From assembly GCA_016719395.1 (NCBI GenBank), contig JADJZF010000009.1, positions 62,001 to 126,000 of the forward strand: a DNA stretch of 64,000 nt, read 5' to 3'. Within the stretch, counting starts at the first letter, position 1. Every line of letters begins with the position of its first letter. A program made the position numbers and the translations under genes. The stretch comes from Candidatus Amarobacter glycogenicus. GTDB lineage: Bacteria > Chloroflexota > Dehalococcoidia > Tepidiformales > Tepidiformaceae. Positions 52,500 through 60,836 of this stretch are shown one piece after another. The notes under the pieces were generated by a model that ran no database searches, was not told the DNA's origin, and saw only the letters and a list, made by a program, of their open reading frames with translations.

Positions 52500-53182
52500 C
52501 CCGCGAGCTTCACATCGAAGCGATAGCCCGAACCGCGCACGGTCCGAACGGAGCGGGCCGCGGCAGTGCGCTGCAGCTTGCGCCGGATGTTCGAGACGTG
52601 GCGGCGGAGGATCTGCAGGTAGCGCGCATCGGCCCCGGTGCCCCAGCCGCGTTCGATAATCTCGGTCGAGGAGACGGTGCGGTTGGGCTGGGCGAGGAGG
52701 ATCGCCAGGATCTCTGCTTCGCGCTCCGTCAGTGTCACCTCGAGGTCGGCGAGGCGGAGCTTGCCGCGGAGGGGGTCGAGTTCGAAGGGGCCAGCGACGA
52801 CGAGCTCTGCGCTGCCGATGCCGTCGCGCGCCAGTTCGACGATGCGTTTCTGCACCTGGGGAGTTTCGAGACGGCCCCGGGCGATGCCGTCTATTTCCGG
52901 GCGGAACGTCCCCGGGATGGCGAGACCAGGCGAGTCATCGTTGGCAACGTAGAGGACCGGTACCAGCCGCCATCGGCGGTTGGCGTGAAACCCGTTCACG
53001 ATCGCCTGCTGGTCATCGACGGACATGCCGCAGAGGACGAGCAGATCGAAGACATCCTCGCCGGCGCGGGCGATCCAGGGGCCTGCCTCAGCCGCGATCT
53101 CCACGGTCAGCTGGTCGCCCATGAGTGACCGCCCCTCGAGAGCCCGCGGAGCACCGGAGACGATTGCTAGCACGGTTGGCAA
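52496..53182 (-). CDS. Atypical OmpR-type response regulator without the phospho-acceptor Asp
   Basis: 228 aa from TTG 53182, with GGAG 9 bp upstream. The N-terminal receiver-like domain reads VFDLLVLCGMSVDDQQAI: Cys51 stands where the phosphorylated Asp is expected. The C-terminal winged-helix (Trans_reg_C) domain is intact (LEVTLTEREAEILAILLAQP, then LRRHVSNIRRKL and VRTVRGSGYRFDVKL). It therefore binds DNA but is probably not controlled by phosphorylation. It is the last gene of the flagellar run and has no adjacent histidine kinase. Confidence 0.8.
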   Translation of the reverse strand: MPTVLAIVSGAPRALEGRSLMGDQLTVEIAAEAGPWIARAGEDVFDLLVLCGMSVDDQQAIVNGFHANRRWRLVPVLYVANDDSPGLAIPGTFRPEIDGIARGRLETPQVQKRIVELARDGIGSAELVVAGPFELDPLRGKLRLADLEVTLTEREAEILAILLAQPNRTVSSTEIIERGWGTGADARYLQILRRHVSNIRRKLQRTAAARSVRTVRGSGYRFDVKLAG

Positions 53183-53351
53183 TTGACTACTCCGCTGAGC
53201 TTGCTGTGCCGGGAGCGACAGGATGACCCCACCAACCCAACAACCTCTTCCACTCCCACCGTAGGCCCGTCGCGGCGGCGCGTGTATTGGGGCAATCCCG
53301 AGTGCTGGGTCAAAGGTTCGCGGACGGGAAAGCCCCAATCCAATGCGCGGT

Positions 53352-53639
53352 TCAGAACCCGCGTTCGACGAGTTTTCGCGCGATTTCGCGAGGGTCGGGA
53401 TTGTAAGTGCCGTTCGCGATCTGGGCCTTCAGGGCGAGCATCCGCTCCGTGCGAGCCTCTTCCGCCTCCTGGACGATGCGAAGTGCCGAGGCAAGTTCGC
53501 GCGCTCCATCCGTAATCCCGGATGAGTCCGTCCGCCCGGCGTTATCGACCGTTGCCGATGCCCCCGCACGGGACTTCGCCAGGTCGTACACCACCCCTCG
53601 GGCAGCGCTGGGGCCGGAAGTCTTTCTTACTCCTGCCAT
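53352..53639 (-). CDS. flgM: Anti-sigma-28 factor FlgM
   Basis: 95 aa from ATG 53639; an ATG three codons upstream is also possible, but GGGAGG is better spaced for 53639. The C-terminal FlgM signature is RMLALKAQIANGTYNPDPREIARKL. FlgM binds and blocks FliA (sigma-28) until it is exported through the completed hook. Its presence supports sigma-28 control of the flagellin genes that follow upstream. Confidence 0.85.
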   Translation of the reverse strand: MAGVRKTSGPSAARGVVYDLAKSRAGASATVDNAGRTDSSGITDGARELASALRIVQEAEEARTERMLALKAQIANGTYNPDPREIARKLVERGF

Positions 53640-53700
53640 GAGGACCATCCTCCCAATCCGTATTCATGGTATCCGCCTGTGCAACACCGTTTCAATGCGC

Positions 53701-54315
53701 TCATGCGGTAAGCGTCCCGATAACGACCAGCCTGTTCTTCAGGTCCTTCGTGCAGGTGATGAGCGTCACCGTCGAGGTGGAATCCGAGCGGAGCAGTTTG
53801 ACCGCGCCCGGCGGGACCACCAGGACCCTGTCGACCTGGTAGGTGTATCGCTGATCCCCGGAGAACACCTCGACGACATCGCCAGCGGCGACGCCTTCGA
53901 GGTCGCGGAAGACGGCCAGGTTCGACCGGTCTGCGACCGAAACGTGGCCGGTGATGACCATGTTGCCGGGCTGGCCCGGCATCGCCGAATCCAGGTGGTG
54001 GCCGGCGGCGCGCCAGGCCGTTTCCCATGCCGCCTTGCCGGACTGGACGGTGACACCGACCTCCGCGATCGAGGCATCGACGCCAGCGGCCGGCACGACG
54101 ATTCGGGTAGGCAAGCCCCCGGTCGAGACGCCGGCTACAGCAGCGACCGGCCTCGCCGGGCGTTCATTGCCCGCCGAGGTGACGATTGGCTGTTCGGCGG
54201 GAGAAGATGCCGAGCCCGAAAGGCCGAACCACGCGATCACTGCCGCGGCGAACACGAATCCGCCCGCCACAAGCGTGGAAGGCGAAAGCTTTCGGGCAGT
54301 CCTGGTCTGGGTCAA
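53701..54315 (-). CDS. Class D/E/F-like sortase
   Basis: 204 aa from TTG 54315, with GGGAGGAG 5-6 bp upstream. An N-terminal membrane anchor (STLVAGGFVFAAAVIAWFG) is followed by the sortase barrel with H124 (VITGHVS), C188 (TLITCTKD) and R195 (NRLVVIG), the complete His-Cys-Arg set. Sortases cleave a sorting signal and attach proteins to the wall or to pili. No LPXTG-like substrate gene is in the window. Its place among flagellar genes is unusual. Confidence 0.87.
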   Translation of the reverse strand: MTQTRTARKLSPSTLVAGGFVFAAAVIAWFGLSGSASSPAEQPIVTSAGNERPARPVAAVAGVSTGGLPTRIVVPAAGVDASIAEVGVTVQSGKAAWETAWRAAGHHLDSAMPGQPGNMVITGHVSVADRSNLAVFRDLEGVAAGDVVEVFSGDQRYTYQVDRVLVVPPGAVKLLRSDSTSTVTLITCTKDLKNRLVVIGTLTA

Positions 54316-54481
54316 TTCGGCTCCTCCCGGGCGCCGGGGCGTCCCCTCCGGTCTTGGTGAGTGTCGGCAGCTTCGGGGTCGATCTTGACCGCCGGGAGGG
54401 GCTCCGTCAGGCGCTTCCAGATAGCCAAACGGTGACAAAACGAGGAACGGCGACGGGAGTTACGCGCTCGGATCGGCGGGC

Positions 54482-54805
54482 TTACGCGCCGTTTACAGTG
54501 AGCCGTTGGTGGTGAAGGTAGGCGCGGTTCGCGCGCTCGCTGTGACGGAGTGTCCCGAGCCTGGCTGAAGCCTCATCCATGAGTTGCTGGAGGACCGCGC
54601 CAGACTGTGTCTCCAGCGCGATCAGCTCATCCAGCGAGGGGACGTCGCCCGCGGTGAAGACCTCGGCGTTGCCGGAAATGAGCACGTCGCAGGCGGCGGT
54701 GAGCGCTTCTTCCCTGCCGGCATACGCGTCAATATCGCCCCGCGTGATCGCCTCGTGGCGTTCGCGAGCGATGACCAGGGCCCTCTCTATTGCCTCGCAG
54801 GCCAT
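54482..54805 (-). CDS. FliT/FlgN-like small helical protein
   Basis: 107 aa from ATG 54805, starting 2 bp after the fliS stop. It is fully helical with acidic/hydrophobic heptads (ERALVIARERHEAITRGDID, SLDELIALETQSGAVLQQLM). Its size, composition and position right after fliS fit the FliT/FlgN type of flagellar export chaperone. The sequence family is not diagnostic, so the name is an inference. Confidence 0.6.
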   Translation of the reverse strand: MACEAIERALVIARERHEAITRGDIDAYAGREEALTAACDVLISGNAEVFTAGDVPSLDELIALETQSGAVLQQLMDEASARLGTLRHSERANRAYLHHQRLTVNGA

Positions 54806-54806
54806 C

Positions 54807-55217
54807 TCAGGCCGCGGCTTCAGCGCCGAGGCGGCTAACGGCACGGCTCGCCCGCAGCTCGGCCGTGGCGGCTTTCCATGCCGCACCGATTGTCGAGATG
54901 TGCTTCTCGACCTCCCGCAGTCGTTCGGCATCGCCGAGAGACGATTCGACGATGAGCCGCATGCAGTATCCGTACACCCCGGCGAGGTTCTCGGCGATGT
55001 CTCCCTGGCTCATGTCGAGCGTCGAACGCAGCTCGCCGATGATGAGGTAGGCGCGATTTGACTCGTCGTTGAATCCCGTGCGGTTGCCATTCTCAAGGTG
55101 AATGACGGCCTTCTTCAGAGCCTTCACGCAACCGTCGTAAAGCATCGTCGTGAGCGTTATCGGGTCGGCTGTGGTCGCTTCTACGGTCCTGTAGGCGGCG
55201 TACGGGTTGCTGGTCAT
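54807..55217 (-). CDS. fliS: Flagellar secretion chaperone FliS
   Basis: 136 aa from ATG 55217, with AAGGAGAAG upstream. NPYAAYRTVEATTADPITLT followed by MLYDGCVKALKKAVIHLENG and then IIGELRSTLDMSQGDIAENL matches FliS closely. FliS binds the flagellin C-terminus and keeps it unfolded before export. It stands between fliD and the FliT-like gene, as in most genomes. Confidence 0.96.
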   Translation of the reverse strand: MTSNPYAAYRTVEATTADPITLTTMLYDGCVKALKKAVIHLENGNRTGFNDESNRAYLIIGELRSTLDMSQGDIAENLAGVYGYCMRLIVESSLGDAERLREVEKHISTIGAAWKAATAELRASRAVSRLGAEAAA

Positions 55218-55309
55218 TCGCGGTACCTTCTCCTTCACGCGGAACCTTCTTCTGTCTCTAGCAGCATCGGCGCGGATCGCGATTCGAGTATCGGGGAAAT
55301 CCCCGGCGG

Positions 55310-57676
55310 TTAGCTTTCGTCGCTCGATGTGATCTTCGTCGTCAAGGCCTGGAGCTGGCTAATGGCGGATTGGGCGGCCGCCTGGGCCCGCTCCATCGCG
55401 GCGAACTTCTTGCGCAGCACTTCCATCTCCTTCTCGATCCGGTCCTGGACGTCCTCGATCCGCTTTGCGATGTCCGTCTGGATGTTCTTGAAAGCATCCT
55501 GGCGCTTATGGAGGACGCCTCCAGCGCCGGATTGAACCTCGGAAAACTGTTTCAGACGCTGAATGACGCTTTGCGAAGACGCCGTGAACGTTACCGTGTG
55601 CGTGCCGGCCTGGAATACGCCTCCAACGTTCACGAGCATCCCGGGGACGAGGAGCGATGTCGAACCGTTCAGGCCGACGGTCGCGGTAGTCGTGCTCGCG
55701 GGGCCGCCATTGGCGGGCGTGAAGACGGAGGTGAGGTTGCCGAGGCCGTCATCATCGATGACGTACTTTCCGGACTGCGCCCCCGAATATGTCCCGGTCA
55801 GGCCCGTCACCGAACCGGTCCCGCCTGGCTGGAGCGAGGCGGAGAGGGTGAGCGCGCTGAGCAGGGCCTGGGCTCCCGCAGGGTCATCGGCGAGTGCCGT
55901 CTTGAACTTCGCCTCGTCGAGTTGGAGGGTGCTGGTGGCGCCAAGCGCCGAACCGACCGGACCAAAGCTGATACCGACTTCGTTGAGCGTCTTGAAGTTA
56001 CCGTCGACGTTCACCGCCATGCTCGTGACGATGGAGCGGAGGTCCGACTTGAGTTGACGAAGGCTCGCATCGCCGCTGAGCGGGCCCGACGTGTTGTTTT
56101 CTTTCGAGCCATCGGCCTTCGTCGCAGCGCTGATCGCCGTCATGACGCCGTTGAAGTCGGTGACGAATGCCTTGACGGCAGCCAGGGCCGAGGTGGTGTC
56201 CTGGGTCACGGTCACGGTGTTCGGCGTCCCGCCGGTCAGGGCGTTCAGGGTCACGCCAACGCCGTTGTGGGTGATGGTATTCGACGCCGACGACTGGGCT
56301 GGCCCGCCATCGATGGAGTACGCGGCGTTTTCCCCCTCGGTGAACGTAGCGCCGATGAGGCCAAGTCTTGCTGCAAGGTCGCCACCCGAACCATCGTCCG
56401 CGACGGTAAGCGAGAGCGTACCGGTCTTCGCGTTCTGGAGCCGGAAAGTGTCGGTAATCGAGTCATACCGCGCCGTCACCCCGGCCGAACTCGCGTTGAT
56501 GCGGTTCACTACGTCGGTCATCGAGTCCGTCGATGCGTCGTAGGCGATGTCCACGCCATTGATCACGAGGTTGTGCGGCCCCGCTGCGACCGGTCCCGCA
56601 TTGAAGCCGACGTCCTCGAGCTTCGCGGACTGACTCGCGCGCGAAAGGGGGCTGGCGCTTGACCGCGTCGCGCCCGTGGCAGACGTGATGAGTGCGGTCG
56701 CGGAAAGGAAGTTCGAAGTGTCGGCGCCATTCCCGAAGCTGATGTTCCCCTGGGTTGAAGTAACCGTGAGGATGTTCGCCCGCCCATTCGCGTCGTTCGT
56801 GATGCTCGCGGTGACCCCAATCGCGCTGCCGTTCAAGTCGGCGATGACTTCGTTGAGCGTCATCATCTTCGTGAACGCCACGCTGCTCGTCCGGGTGGTT
56901 GTGCCCGTGGAAGCGAGCAGGTTCGTCGCGGAGAGGAAGTTCGAGGTGTCGGCGCCGTTGCCGAACGTGATCGCTCCCTGGGTGGAGACAACGGAGATCT
57001 GGTTCGCGTGACCATACTGGTCATCCGTGACGGTGGCCGTGACACCGATGCCCGATCCGTTGATCGCGGCCACGACATCGGCGAGGGACTGCGTCGCTGC
57101 GTCGATCGTGAGTGTCGACGAACCGCCGGTGGCGGTGGCGATGGTGAACGTCCCGCTCGTGACTGCCATCTGCGTGTTGGCCGCCGAGAGGAGGGCCGCG
57201 GACTGGACATCTCCTCCACCGATGCCGAACGTCTGGGCGCCGCCGGTGGCAGTAGCAATCGTGTAGCTGCCAGTTGTGGGGACCGTCCCGAAGTTCGACT
57301 CGTTCATCGGCTTCGTGGCATCGATGGCGGCCGAAACGACGCCGCCCTGGACCTTCGATACAGTCGCCAGCTTCGTCACATCGACCGTGAATGAGCCAAT
57401 CAGCGAAGACGGCGTACTCGAAACGCTGACCGCGGCGCCGCTGCTGTTGGCTACCTTGCCGCTCACCGAGTTCGCGGCCGAAAGCGCGTTCAGTTTCGCA
57501 AGGAGCGCGCCGACCGAAGTCTGCACCGTCGCAATCGCGGACTGTTTCGCCGCCGCTTTGGCATTCTTGATCTCGAGCAAGGTGACGGCGTTCATCCGCA
57601 CCTGGGTCAGCTGCGAGATTACCGACTCGGTATCGAACGTGGAGAAGAATCCGCTGATGCGGACCGGGTCTGACAT
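55310..57676 (-). CDS. fliD: Flagellar cap/hook-associated protein 2 (FliD), enlarged
   Basis: 788 aa, against ~450-600 in many bacteria. The N-terminus ISGFFSTFDTESVISQLTQV and the C-terminus with a coiled coil (IAKRIEDVQDRIEKEMEVLR, then KFAAMERAQAAAQSAISQLQ) are typical FliD. Internal growth comes from duplicated modules: two copies of GVTA-TNDxxGxAN followed by STQGxIxFGNGADTSNFLSAT (near 56.7 and 57.0 kb). FliD caps the filament tip and folds flagellin. The gene is 3 bp from flaG. Confidence 0.94.
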   Translation of the reverse strand: MSDPVRISGFFSTFDTESVISQLTQVRMNAVTLLEIKNAKAAAKQSAIATVQTSVGALLAKLNALSAANSVSGKVANSSGAAVSVSSTPSSLIGSFTVDVTKLATVSKVQGGVVSAAIDATKPMNESNFGTVPTTGSYTIATATGGAQTFGIGGGDVQSAALLSAANTQMAVTSGTFTIATATGGSSTLTIDAATQSLADVVAAINGSGIGVTATVTDDQYGHANQISVVSTQGAITFGNGADTSNFLSATNLLASTGTTTRTSSVAFTKMMTLNEVIADLNGSAIGVTASITNDANGRANILTVTSTQGNISFGNGADTSNFLSATALITSATGATRSSASPLSRASQSAKLEDVGFNAGPVAAGPHNLVINGVDIAYDASTDSMTDVVNRINASSAGVTARYDSITDTFRLQNAKTGTLSLTVADDGSGGDLAARLGLIGATFTEGENAAYSIDGGPAQSSASNTITHNGVGVTLNALTGGTPNTVTVTQDTTSALAAVKAFVTDFNGVMTAISAATKADGSKENNTSGPLSGDASLRQLKSDLRSIVTSMAVNVDGNFKTLNEVGISFGPVGSALGATSTLQLDEAKFKTALADDPAGAQALLSALTLSASLQPGGTGSVTGLTGTYSGAQSGKYVIDDDGLGNLTSVFTPANGGPASTTTATVGLNGSTSLLVPGMLVNVGGVFQAGTHTVTFTASSQSVIQRLKQFSEVQSGAGGVLHKRQDAFKNIQTDIAKRIEDVQDRIEKEMEVLRKKFAAMERAQAAAQSAISQLQALTTKITSSDES

Positions 57677-57679
57677 GCG

Positions 57680-58006
57680 CTAACCCCTTCGCTCGAGGAG
57701 CAATCCGCCGGCAGCTTCTTCTGTCCCCAGCTGCCACAGATCCTCGGCGTTGATTCGGGCGATGACCTCCCCGGTCGAAAGGTCGCGGACGAGGACGGCA
57801 ACCATCATCCCCTGGGCATCCACGACGTAGTCCACTTCACAAGTCTCCGGAAGGCGGCCTGGCGCGAGCGCGGCGATGAGCCGTTCACGCGCCGACCGCT
57901 GGCGCTTCGGGCGCGGGTAGCCGCCGTTTCGTCCGCGGCCATCGGGCGGGACCGCCTGCGACGCAAACGAAACGTGGTCTATGGCAGCCAGTCTAAGGTC
58001 GGCCAT
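57680..58006 (-). CDS. flaG: FlaG family protein
   Basis: 108 aa. The C-terminal two thirds carry the FlaG motif: CEVDYVVDAQGMMVAVLVRD, then LSTGEVIARINAEDLWQLG. FlaG regulates filament length in several bacteria. It lies between flagellin and fliD and is probably read with fliD. Confidence 0.82.
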   Translation of the reverse strand: MADLRLAAIDHVSFASQAVPPDGRGRNGGYPRPKRQRSARERLIAALAPGRLPETCEVDYVVDAQGMMVAVLVRDLSTGEVIARINAEDLWQLGTEEAAGGLLLERRG

Positions 58007-58110
58007 GGCCGTTTCCTTTCGGGGACTTACCTGATCTTCGGGCGAATAGCCGGGGATCTTGAGGGAGCCAGCCGGTGGAGACCTCGCCCGACCGGCCAGG
58101 CGGACAACGA

Positions 58111-58144
58111 AAGTGGGGCCCGGCAGAACTGCCGGGCCCCACTT
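58111..58144 (-). terminator. Strong terminator of the flagellin gene
   Basis: Perfect 16-bp inverted repeat, AAGTGGGGCCCGGCAG (58111-58126) and CTGCCGGGCCCCACTT (58129-58144), with AA between. On the minus strand the 3' flank starts TTCGTT. It is placed 21 bp after the flagellin stop. Confidence 0.88.
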
Positions 58145-58165
58145 GGCTAGTGGACGTTACGGCGG

Positions 58166-59362
58166 TTAGCCGCGGAGGAGGGTCAGGACGCTCTGGGAAG
58201 CCTGGTTCGCCTGGGCGAGGACGGCGGTGCCGGCCTGCTGCAGGATCTGGTTGCTGACCATCATCGTCGAGAGTTCGGCGACGTCGGCATCGCGGATTCG
58301 GCTCTCGCTGGCGGTCAGGTTCTCGACGCTGACACCGAGGCTGTTCACCGTGTGCTCGAGGCGGTTCTGCGCAGCACCAAGGTCCGACCGGCGGGTGTTC
58401 AACGTGGTGATCGCCGTGTCGATCTGGTTGATGAACGCCTGTGCAGCCGTGTTCGAGGCCACGACCGTCGCCGACGAGGTCCAGTCCACGCCGCCGCCCG
58501 TGACCAGGTTCAGGCCGGTCGCCGAGGTGGCGCGGCTGTCGTTGAAAGAGATGTTCATGGTGTCGTAGGCGGTCGTGTTCGCACCGACCTGGAGGGCCGC
58601 GGCGCCCGTACCGGTCACAACGATCGTGTCATTCGCCGCCAGGGCGAGGGCAGCACCGATGTTGTCGGCAGTGTCGCCCGCCGAGCTGTTCAGCGTGACC
58701 TTGATGCCGTGCTGCGAGAAGTTCAGCACCTGCGTGCCGTTGGCCGCGATTGCCCCGAGCGTCAGGTTCTGGGCGATGCCCGCGGAGTTCGTCAGCGTGA
58801 GCGTGTCGGTCGCTGCCGCGTAGGTGAAGGTGTAGGTGTCGGCCTTGGAACCGGCAACTTCGATGCTCGAGGCGATGGCCGCCGCGACCGCGTCGTTCAC
58901 GACCAGGTCGTTCGCCGTCACGCCGCCGAGCGTACCGGTGAGGGTGCCGGTCAGGAGGTTCTGGCCGTTGAAGTTCGTCGCGTTCGAGATCCGGTCGATC
59001 TCAGTCCGGAGCTGCACGAGTTCGGTGCCGATTGAGGTCCGGGCGGCGGAGTCGTAGGTGTCGTTCGCGGCCTGGACGCCCAGCTCGCGCATACGCTGGA
59101 GGATCGAGTGGACTTCGTCCATCGCGCCTTCAGCGGTCTGGATCATCGAGATGCCATCCTGGGCGTTGCGGATCGCCTGGGTGTTGCCCCGGATCTGCGC
59201 GCGCATCTTTTCGGAAATCCCGAGGCCGGCCGCGTCATCGGCGGCGCGGTTGATGCGGTAACCGCTGGAGAGCTTCTCGAGGACCTTCCCCATCTTCATG
59301 TTGGTGTTGTTGAGGTTCCGGTTCCCGTTGAGGGCGGCGACGTTCGTGACGATCGAGGACAT
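58166..59362 (-). CDS. hag: Flagellin
   Basis: 398 aa from ATG 59362, with AGGAG 10 bp upstream. The D0/D1 N-terminus MSSIVTNVAALNGNRNLNNT, SSGYRINRAADDAAGLGISE and the C-terminus RIRDADVAELSTMMVSNQIL / QAGTAVLAQANQASQSVLTL are diagnostic. The middle (~150-290) is a variable, Ala/Thr-rich surface domain. It is assembled via FliS and FliD, encoded just downstream, and FlgM indicates late-class (sigma-28) timing. Confidence 0.97.
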   Translation of the reverse strand: MSSIVTNVAALNGNRNLNNTNMKMGKVLEKLSSGYRINRAADDAAGLGISEKMRAQIRGNTQAIRNAQDGISMIQTAEGAMDEVHSILQRMRELGVQAANDTYDSAARTSIGTELVQLRTEIDRISNATNFNGQNLLTGTLTGTLGGVTANDLVVNDAVAAAIASSIEVAGSKADTYTFTYAAATDTLTLTNSAGIAQNLTLGAIAANGTQVLNFSQHGIKVTLNSSAGDTADNIGAALALAANDTIVVTGTGAAALQVGANTTAYDTMNISFNDSRATSATGLNLVTGGGVDWTSSATVVASNTAAQAFINQIDTAITTLNTRRSDLGAAQNRLEHTVNSLGVSVENLTASESRIRDADVAELSTMMVSNQILQQAGTAVLAQANQASQSVLTLLRG

Positions 59363-59750
59363 TTCGCTGGTTCTCCTGTTTTCCGGGCCCCGGGGTTCCC
59401 CGGCAGCCCCGCCACTCGCTGGTGGCGTTAGTGTCACGGTGGTTATCGCGTTGCAGGACGGGGCGAAAGGGTGCCCCAGGGGAGCGATTTGGGGACGGAA
59501 TAGTGAACACGGTGGCCAGCAGGGAACGAGAGAGTGGACAGCGGGTGAACATGGTCCCCGGATCGGTGCGCAAGGCCCGTCGCGACCTGCAACCGCGCCT
59601 TCTGAACGACCTCCCAATGTGGCGGGCGGGTGGACAGCCGGTTACGGGAGAACCCTTAGAGAGAATGGAGGGTGGACACTGAGCGGGCGCTCAGAGGCCT
59701 GCAGTCCGGCACAAGACCTTCCTGGCCTGCGCCGGGGTGGCGGACGGTGC
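59363..59750. other. 388-bp intergenic region upstream of flagellin
   Basis: No convincing gene is seen; the short open frames in it are compositionally random. On the minus strand GCGATAA (59443-59449) resembles the -10 (GCCGATAA) of a sigma-28 promoter, but no good TAAA -35 lies at the right distance, so this is only a weak candidate. Confidence 0.4.
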
Positions 59751-60689
59751 TCAGTCCCCGCCGAATATGCGGCGGGGGTTGAGGACGGTCATCTGCTCGA
59801 TAGCGCCCTCGCTCACTCCACGCTGGCGCAGCATCGGGATGACATCAAGCGGAATGTGGGTCAACCGCCAGGTTGGAGCGTACTCATCGAGCATGCCTTC
59901 CGGCGCCCAGTGGAAATTGCAGCAGGAATCGTGCGAAAGCGTGATGCGTGCCGCGTAACCCTTCTCCACCAGTGCGGCCACCATGTCTGCGCGCTGCTCG
60001 CTGGTGCGCGGACGCTGGATACCGATGCGGTCCATCCCGCAGTAGCTCCCGTTCTGGATGATCTGCTCCAGGTAGCTGATGTCGTCCGAGTCGTCTGAAT
60101 GGCCAATGACCGTACGGGAGAGGTCCACCCCTTCCTCCTTGAACACCCGCTGCTGGTCCAGGCCGGTGCGGTTGGCGGGGTAGGTGTGGGTGCAGATAGG
60201 GACACCGGTCTCCTTCGCAGCCCGGGCGGCATTGCGGAGCACGCGCTCGTTCATTGGATGCATCTCCGGTTCCGTCGCGCACTTGATCACGCCGGCCCGG
60301 ATTCCGGTCGTAGAAATGCCGAGAGTTATGTCCCGGACGAAGAGCTCCTGCATCTCTCGGTCTTCACGCATCTGGAAGTGGAACGGGTGGGCGGTGTAGT
60401 AGATGCCCGTGGCGGCGATGATTTGCATCCCCGAGCGGTTTGCTGCCTCCGCGATCAGCGTGACGTCGCGCCCGAGGTCGATCGGGGTGAGATCGACCAC
60501 CGTCTTCACGCCCGCCGCACGCGCATCCTTCAGGCGAGAGACTGCGCGGTCAAGTTCGTGCTCACGGTCGAACATCTCCGGGTACTGCTGGTACATCGCC
60601 CCCCAGCCCACGCGGACATGCTCGTGCATGAGCGTGAACCCCAATTCGTTGGAATCGATGGGGCCTGTAGCGGATTGGATCGTGGCCAT
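59751..60689 (-). CDS. Phosphotriesterase-family metal hydrolase
   Basis: 312 aa from ATG 60689. The PTE pattern is complete: LMHEHVRVG (H22, H24), VVDLTPIDLGRDV, the carbamylated-Lys region AGVIKCATEPEMHPM, ICTHTYPANRTG, VIGHSDDSDDI and ARITLSHDSCCN for the metal-binding Asp. It is a binuclear TIM-barrel hydrolase. Natural substrates in this family are often lactones (PLL) rather than phosphotriesters. It is a solitary gene ahead of the terminator of the glycosyltransferase. Confidence 0.9.
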   Translation of the reverse strand: MATIQSATGPIDSNELGFTLMHEHVRVGWGAMYQQYPEMFDREHELDRAVSRLKDARAAGVKTVVDLTPIDLGRDVTLIAEAANRSGMQIIAATGIYYTAHPFHFQMREDREMQELFVRDITLGISTTGIRAGVIKCATEPEMHPMNERVLRNAARAAKETGVPICTHTYPANRTGLDQQRVFKEEGVDLSRTVIGHSDDSDDISYLEQIIQNGSYCGMDRIGIQRPRTSEQRADMVAALVEKGYAARITLSHDSCCNFHWAPEGMLDEYAPTWRLTHIPLDVIPMLRQRGVSEGAIEQMTVLNPRRIFGGD

Positions 60690-60784
60690 GCGGATGCTCC
60701 CGGGAGTGGTGCGGGAACGATACAGCGCCGAGCGCGAGGTGCCGAATGGCGGGCGCAAGGTCCGCCGGGCCCAGGAAAGCAAGA

Positions 60785-60812
60785 GCGCCGGGTTGAAGGC
60801 TCAACCCGGCGC
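60785..60812 (-). terminator. Intrinsic terminator of the membrane glycosyltransferase gene
   Basis: 12-bp perfect stem GCGCCGGGTTGA (60785-60796) / TCAACCCGGCGC (60801-60812) around AGGC, 25 bp past the stop codon at 60837 on the minus strand. Confidence 0.8.
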
Positions 60813-60836
60813 CCTTGAAGTGTGAAGACGTGTGGG

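Noticed and set aside
59363..59750. Short plus-strand frames upstream of flagellin as genes
   Set aside because: No ribosome binding site or conserved sequence; Arg/Gly-rich random products in a promoter region.
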